Shown: positions 12,743-16,617 of the stretch, piece by piece
Layout of the letters: each line of letters opens with the position of its first letter
Numbering within the stretch: the first letter of the stretch is position 1
Assembly: GCA_910578735.1 (NCBI GenBank)
Contig: CAJTSQ010000039.1
Span: forward strand, 1-16,617
DNA from: an uncultured Oscillospiraceae bacterium
GTDB lineage: Bacteria > Bacillota > Clostridia > Oscillospirales > Oscillospiraceae
Direction of reading: 5' to 3'
DNA length: 16,617 bases
The notes under the pieces: generated by a model
What the model was told of the DNA's origin: nothing
The model's input: the letters and a program-made list of their open reading frames with translations, nothing else
Database searches by the model: none
Made by a program: the position numbers and the translations under genes

Positions 12743-14734
12743 TTACCATTTGGTTCCCTTGCCGTAGCGCCGGCGCTTCCGGGCAAAGTGCAGCCAGCGG
12801 ATCAGGAAAACCGCCAGGGCCACCACCAGCACCAGGACCAGCAGGGCCACCCAGCCAATCCAGTTCAGCGCCCCCAGCAGCTCAAGGGGGTTCCAGCTTC
12901 GGCTCACATCCTTCCGGCCGTCGCCGTTGGGGTAGGAATAGCGGAAGGGAAGTCCCTCCTCCCCGAAACTCTGGAGGTAGGCAGCCAGGGCGTACCACTC
13001 TTTGATCTCGTTGCCGTTCTCATCCCGGAGGATACAGGCCTCAAAGTCGGTGACCGGGCTGCCGTCCGCCATCTTGGGCTCCAGGGAGAGCAGGCCTAAG
13101 GATTTATCCTTCACCGTACCCAGCATCTGAGCCGAGTACATGCCGGAGACCACCCGGTAGAGCCGGTCGTCCTCCAGTTCGCTGTAGGTCCGGTCGGTGT
13201 GGCCCACCGTATACTGATAACCGGAGTTCGCTGGCTGAGAGCTGTCTCCCAGAGTGGGCGCGCGCGCTGTCCAGCGGTTTTCCTGTACCAGCCGGACTTC
13301 TGTCACCCGGTTGAAGAACATCCGGTGGACATTAAAGGAGTACTCCAGCCCCGCCATATACAGCTGGGCGGCGGGCATAAGGGGGGTCACCGAGGCGTCC
13401 ACCTCCGCTGCGGCTTTCAGCTCCTTCCCGGTGAGGTACACCCCCACCAAAGGGAACCCGGAGGTGCCATCGCTCCCCACCCCCATGGACAGCACATCGA
13501 AGGCCATGGAGGTGGTGACCTCTCCCATGGCCAGGGGGGCGCGGAGCACCCCGTCGGCAGTGATGGTCACAGTGGGTACGTCTGGGGTGTTCGCCTCCAG
13601 ATTTTGCGTGGCCCAGAGGAAGGCATCCGCCACCAGCTCCCCCAGGGCATTGCCGCTATGCACCCCGGAAACCGGGGTATTCAAGTCGAAGCTGGCGCGG
13701 GTGAGTACCTGGTCATAGCTCAGGCCGTAGCGGCCCAGATAGGTCCCCCCTACCAGGCCCTTCCACCGCTCCACCAGCTTGGTGATCTCCCTGTCGTCGG
13801 GCAAGGTCTCGTCGATGGAGGTCAGATGGTAGTCGGTCAGGACCTTTCCGCTGTTTTTCGACCAGCTCAGGGTGATAGAACCCAGATGGCCGCAGTAGGG
13901 CCCGGCGGAGACGATGTAGGTGTCTCCCACCACGATGGGTTCTTCCAGCGTGGTGTGGGTATGACCGGAGACAATCAGGTCGATGCCCGGTACCTTTTCG
14001 GCCAGCTGTTCATCCTCAGACAGCTTTTTCTTCTCATTGGTCCCGGAGTGAGACAGGCAGATAATAAATTCCGCTCCCTCCTCTTTCAAGGCGTCTACAC
14101 ACCGCCGGGCGTTCTCCACCATATCCCCCAGGGAAAATCCGGAGGTGGGGGCGCAGGAGTGGGAATCCGCTCCCATCAGTCCAAAAATACCGTAGGTCAC
14201 CCCGCTCCGCTCCAGGAGCATGTAGTCCCGCACGTTATAGGCGGCCATGGCCCGCTGGATATTCAGCTTGTCCGGGTTGTCCGCCGACGGTTTATAGTTG
14301 GCCATCAGAAGCGCGGGGGCCAAATCGCCGCTGTTCACCACGGCGTTCAGCATAGAGGCGAAGCCGGTCCCCGTGTGATCAAACTCGTGGTTGCCGGCAG
14401 TGGCGGCGTCGTAGCCCAGTGCCCCCATGGTGCGCAGCTCCGCCCCCTGGGTGGTGTACAGGGTCTGAATCAAAGAGCCGATGGAGAAGTCCCCCCCATC
14501 CACCGTCAGGGCGTCCGGATGGACGGCCCGCTCCCGGTCCAAGGCGGTCTTCAGCCGGGCATAGCCCCCCGACTCGCCCCCCTCCCCGTCCGCCTGGGGC
14601 AGGAAATGGGAGTGGAGGTCGTGGGTAAAGAGTATCGTTGTGGTGTTCTCCGGAGAGGCTGCCAGGACAGGCAACAGGGAAATCACCAGCAGAACTGCCA
14701 AAAACAATGCCGAAACGCGGCGCAAACGCTTCAT
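12743..14734 (-). CDS. 5'-nucleotidase/2',3'-cyclic phosphodiesterase family protein, C-terminally membrane anchored
   Basis: A 663-residue extracytoplasmic metallophosphoesterase of the UshA type, probably hydrolysing nucleotides or related phosphoesters at the cell surface. Signal peptide at 1-26 (MKRLRR, hydrophobic core, AAS). Two-metal motifs are in family order: D39 and H41 in THDLHSH, D82 in DGGD, N115-H116 in AGNHEFD, H229 in LSHSG, H258 and H260 in SGHTHT. The nucleotidase C-terminal domain starts near GNALGELVADAF (about 372) and ends near 600, but the GGDG-like substrate motif usual after the final Tyr-Arg-Val strand is not apparent (YRVVSGMYSAQMLG instead). A transmembrane helix (about 626-645) with a basic tail (RKRRRYGKG) anchors it, instead of an LPXTG signal. 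GGAGGG precedes the ATG; asparaginase ends 31 bp upstream, suggesting co-transcription. Exact substrate unknown. Confidence 0.88.
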   Translation of the reverse strand: MKRLRRVSALFLAVLLVISLLPVLAASPENTTTILFTHDLHSHFLPQADGEGGESGGYARLKTALDRERAVHPDALTVDGGDFSIGSLIQTLYTTQGAELRTMGALGYDAATAGNHEFDHTGTGFASMLNAVVNSGDLAPALLMANYKPSADNPDKLNIQRAMAAYNVRDYMLLERSGVTYGIFGLMGADSHSCAPTSGFSLGDMVENARRCVDALKEEGAEFIICLSHSGTNEKKKLSEDEQLAEKVPGIDLIVSGHTHTTLEEPIVVGDTYIVSAGPYCGHLGSITLSWSKNSGKVLTDYHLTSIDETLPDDREITKLVERWKGLVGGTYLGRYGLSYDQVLTRASFDLNTPVSGVHSGNALGELVADAFLWATQNLEANTPDVPTVTITADGVLRAPLAMGEVTTSMAFDVLSMGVGSDGTSGFPLVGVYLTGKELKAAAEVDASVTPLMPAAQLYMAGLEYSFNVHRMFFNRVTEVRLVQENRWTARAPTLGDSSQPANSGYQYTVGHTDRTYSELEDDRLYRVVSGMYSAQMLGTVKDKSLGLLSLEPKMADGSPVTDFEACILRDENGNEIKEWYALAAYLQSFGEEGLPFRYSYPNGDGRKDVSRSWNPLELLGALNWIGWVALLVLVLVVALAVFLIRWLHFARKRRRYGKGTKW

Positions 14735-14765
14735 TGAGCCCTCCGTTTTCTTCGATAGATCATTT

Positions 14766-15767
14766 TCAGCGGATTACATCAAACTGCACCGGTCTATAAA
14801 ACAGCTCCCGGACCTGATCCGGGTCCCTGGTCTGGCCCAGAGCCCACATCAGCTTGGCGGCCGCCGCCTCCAGGGTCATGTTGTAGGCCTCGATCAGCCG
14901 GAACTTCTCCTTTACCTGCTGGCCTACCTGATACACCGCCATATCACTGCCCTCATAGGGCACCTGGGTCATCATCACAATGGTCTTGCCCGCCGCCAGC
15001 CACTCGCTCACGGCTTGGGCCAGCGGCCCGTTCCCCCCGCCGGGCAGTCCCCCCACCCCGAAGGACTGGAGAATCACTGCCTGATAGCTGTCCCGCAGCA
15101 GCTCCAGGGCCTCCGCCCCCATGCCCGGGATGAGGGTGAGCAGCAGCACCTTGTCCTCCAGCCGGTCATAGAAGGTGGGCTCCGCCCCGTAGTGGTAGGT
15201 CCGGGGCGCCAGGTAGCGGATCAGCTTCCTGTCCCGAATTACGGCCGCCTCTGGATAGTCCACGCTGGAGAAGGCGTTGAAGCTCTTGCTCCGCTCCTTC
15301 CGGGCCCGGGTGCCCAGAATCACCTTGCCGTCAAACACCAGGCTCACATCGTGGGACTGCCGGTCCGCGGCATAGAGGACACTGTTGTAGAGGTTGCGCC
15401 GGGCATCTGTGTCATCCAGGCAGATAGACTTCTGTGAGCCTGTGATGACGATCGGTTTGGGAGAGTCCTGGATCAGGTAGGACAGGGCGGCCGCGGTATA
15501 GGCCATGGTATCGGTGCCGTGGGTGATGACAAAACCGTCATAACTCTCATAGTGCTCTTGAACTGCCGCCGCAATCCGGAGCCAGTGCTTGGGCCCTATG
15601 TTGGTGCTGTCCAGATTCATCAGCTGGACAGCCTCCATGCGGCACAGCTCCCCAACGGCGGGGACATAGCTCAGTATCTCTTCCGAGGTGATGGCGGGAC
15701 TCAGCCCCTGGCCGCTCTCCTTGGAGGCAATGGTCCCCCCGGTGGCCAGCAGTAAAATGCGTCTCAT
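14766..15767 (-). CDS. ansA: L-asparaginase, type I-like (cytosolic)
   Basis: Hydrolyses L-asparagine to aspartate and ammonia. The 333-residue product has no signal peptide, so it acts in the cytoplasm. Active-site residues are in place: T12 in ATGGTIAS (nucleophile loop), S54 in LDSTN, T85-D86 in THGTDTMAY, and K157 in RARKER. It is of ordinary family length with the N-terminal catalytic and the smaller C-terminal domain. The ATG at 15767 is preceded by AGGAGAG at suitable spacing. It lies 37 bp after rfbA and 31 bp before the nucleotidase gene on the same strand. Distinguishing asparaginase from glutaminase-asparaginase by sequence alone is not certain, and ansA versus ansB naming rests on the absence of a signal peptide. 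Confidence 0.92.
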   Translation of the reverse strand: MRRILLLATGGTIASKESGQGLSPAITSEEILSYVPAVGELCRMEAVQLMNLDSTNIGPKHWLRIAAAVQEHYESYDGFVITHGTDTMAYTAAALSYLIQDSPKPIVITGSQKSICLDDTDARRNLYNSVLYAADRQSHDVSLVFDGKVILGTRARKERSKSFNAFSSVDYPEAAVIRDRKLIRYLAPRTYHYGAEPTFYDRLEDKVLLLTLIPGMGAEALELLRDSYQAVILQSFGVGGLPGGGNGPLAQAVSEWLAAGKTIVMMTQVPYEGSDMAVYQVGQQVKEKFRLIEAYNMTLEAAAAKLMWALGQTRDPDQVRELFYRPVQFDVIR

Positions 15768-15804
15768 CCGGCTCTCCTTCGCGGCCCTGCGGGGGCCCGG
15801 GTTT

Positions 15805-16617
15805 TTACAGGCACTGCAAATATTTTCCGTACAGCGTCATCGACAGCTCGTCGCCGATGGCGTGTACCTGCTCCTCCGTGATCCAGCCCTCGTAGAGGGC
15901 CAGCTCCTCCAGACAGCCCACATACCGGCCGGTGGAGTCCTGAATGCGTTTGATGGTCTCCCCCGCCATCAGCAGGCTGTCTGCGGTGCCCGCGTCCAGC
16001 CAGGTAAAATTCTTCTCCAGCGGGATTACCTGAAGCTGGCCCCGGCGAAGATATTCCAGGTTTACATCGGTAATCTCCAGCTCCCCCCGGGCCGAAGGCT
16101 TCAGGTGATTGGCAATCTCCATCACCTGGTGGTCGTAAAAGTACAGGCCGGGGATGATATAGTTGGACTTGGGGTAGCGGGGCTTCTCCTCAATGGAAAT
16201 CGCTCTCCCGTCCATGTCGAACTCCACCACGCCGAAGGGGCGGGGGTCCTCCACCCAGTAGCCGAAGACGGTGGAGCCCCGGTCGTTGGCGGCGGCCCGC
16301 TTCAGGGTTGTGGCCAGGGTGGGGGCATAGAAGATATTGTCTCCCAGCACCAGGCACACCCGGTCGTTGCCCACAAAGCTCTGCCCGATGAGCAGGGCGT
16401 CGGCAATCCCCCGGGCCACCGGCTGCTCCGCATAGGAGATGCGCAGGCCATACTGCCCGCCGTCTCCCAGCAGAGAGCGGAAGGTAGACGTCTCCTCCGG
16501 CGGGACAATAATCAGGATATCAGAGATTCCCGCCTGCATGAGGATGGCAATGGGGTAATAAATCAGCGGCTTGTCGTACACCGGCAGCAGGGGCTTGCAC
16601 ACCGGCTTGGTCATGGG
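15805..16617 (-). CDS. rfbA: Glucose-1-phosphate thymidylyltransferase, lacking its N-terminus (window edge)
   Basis: RmlA/RfbA makes dTDP-glucose from dTTP and glucose-1-phosphate, the first step to dTDP-L-rhamnose and other surface sugars. The frame runs off the window: the first codon seen is Pro, then MTKPVCKPLLPVYDKPLIYY, which corresponds to about residue 17 onward of the family, so that Met is internal and the GGxGTRL nucleotide loop is outside. Counting from it: GDN metal motif with D92, EEKP at 141-144, ARGELEITDVN at 174-184, WLDAGT with D206, and the typical LYGKYL C-terminus. The family's SKQLLP stretch reads CKPLLP here, a substitution next to the catalytic lysine. No rfbB/C/D genes are visible; they may lie beyond the edge. 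Confidence 0.93.
   Translation of the reverse strand, partial: PMTKPVCKPLLPVYDKPLIYYPIAILMQAGISDILIIVPPEETSTFRSLLGDGGQYGLRISYAEQPVARGIADALLIGQSFVGNDRVCLVLGDNIFYAPTLATTLKRAAANDRGSTVFGYWVEDPRPFGVVEFDMDGRAISIEEKPRYPKSNYIIPGLYFYDHQVMEIANHLKPSARGELEITDVNLEYLRRGQLQVIPLEKNFTWLDAGTADSLLMAGETIKRIQDSTGRYVGCLEELALYEGWITEEQVHAIGDELSMTLYGKYLQCL

Noticed and set aside
13199..14737. 512-codon plus-strand frame opposite the nucleotidase gene
   Set aside because: Shadow frame; the minus strand has signal peptide, metal motifs and membrane anchor.

Overview
The window looks like chromosomal DNA of an anaerobic, GC-rich Clostridia-type Firmicute, most likely Oscillospirales (Flavonifractor/Lawsonibacter/Intestinimonas-like). 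The basis is high coding GC, AGGAGG-type ribosome binding sites, a Firmicutes-size RpoB/RpoC pair, and anaerobic ferredoxin enzymes (pyruvate:ferredoxin oxidoreductase and the bifurcating NfnAB transhydrogenase). This placement is inferred from gene content and composition; no database search was possible.

Layout. Positions 1-1226 (minus) hold the N-terminal third of a pyruvate:ferredoxin oxidoreductase. Positions 1227-2090 are a long divergent intergenic region (about 860 bp) with no convincing protein gene but many signals: a sigma-70-type promoter, a cre-like operator and a foldable leader for the oxidoreductase; a candidate structured RNA of about 165 nt with its own promoter and U-run; a symmetric terminator-like hairpin; and a near-consensus promoter with a leader of about 240 nt for rpoB. 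Positions 2091-9721 (plus) are rpoB-rpoC, followed by a terminator and a methylated-DNA--cysteine methyltransferase gene. A strong bidirectional terminator at 10390-10427 separates this from a minus-strand series that reads, in transcription order, rfbA (truncated by the window end), asparaginase, a membrane-anchored 5'-nucleotidase-like protein, nfnA and nfnB.

How the genes fit together. PFOR makes acetyl-CoA and reduced ferredoxin, and NfnAB uses reduced ferredoxin plus NADH to make NADPH, so two parts of the anaerobic electron budget flank the RNA polymerase genes. rpoBC is not preceded by rplJL and not followed by rpsL/rpsG/fusA, so the usual ribosomal-protein/polymerase cluster is broken here and rpoBC has its own promoter. 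The other genes (DNA repair, asparagine hydrolysis, surface phosphoesterase, dTDP-sugar synthesis) have no evident shared pathway.

No CRISPR array, tRNA, rRNA, insertion sequence or prophage gene was seen. The most novel material is the non-coding stretch 1290-2090. Its RNA calls rest on hand-made base pairing and need covariation or transcript data.
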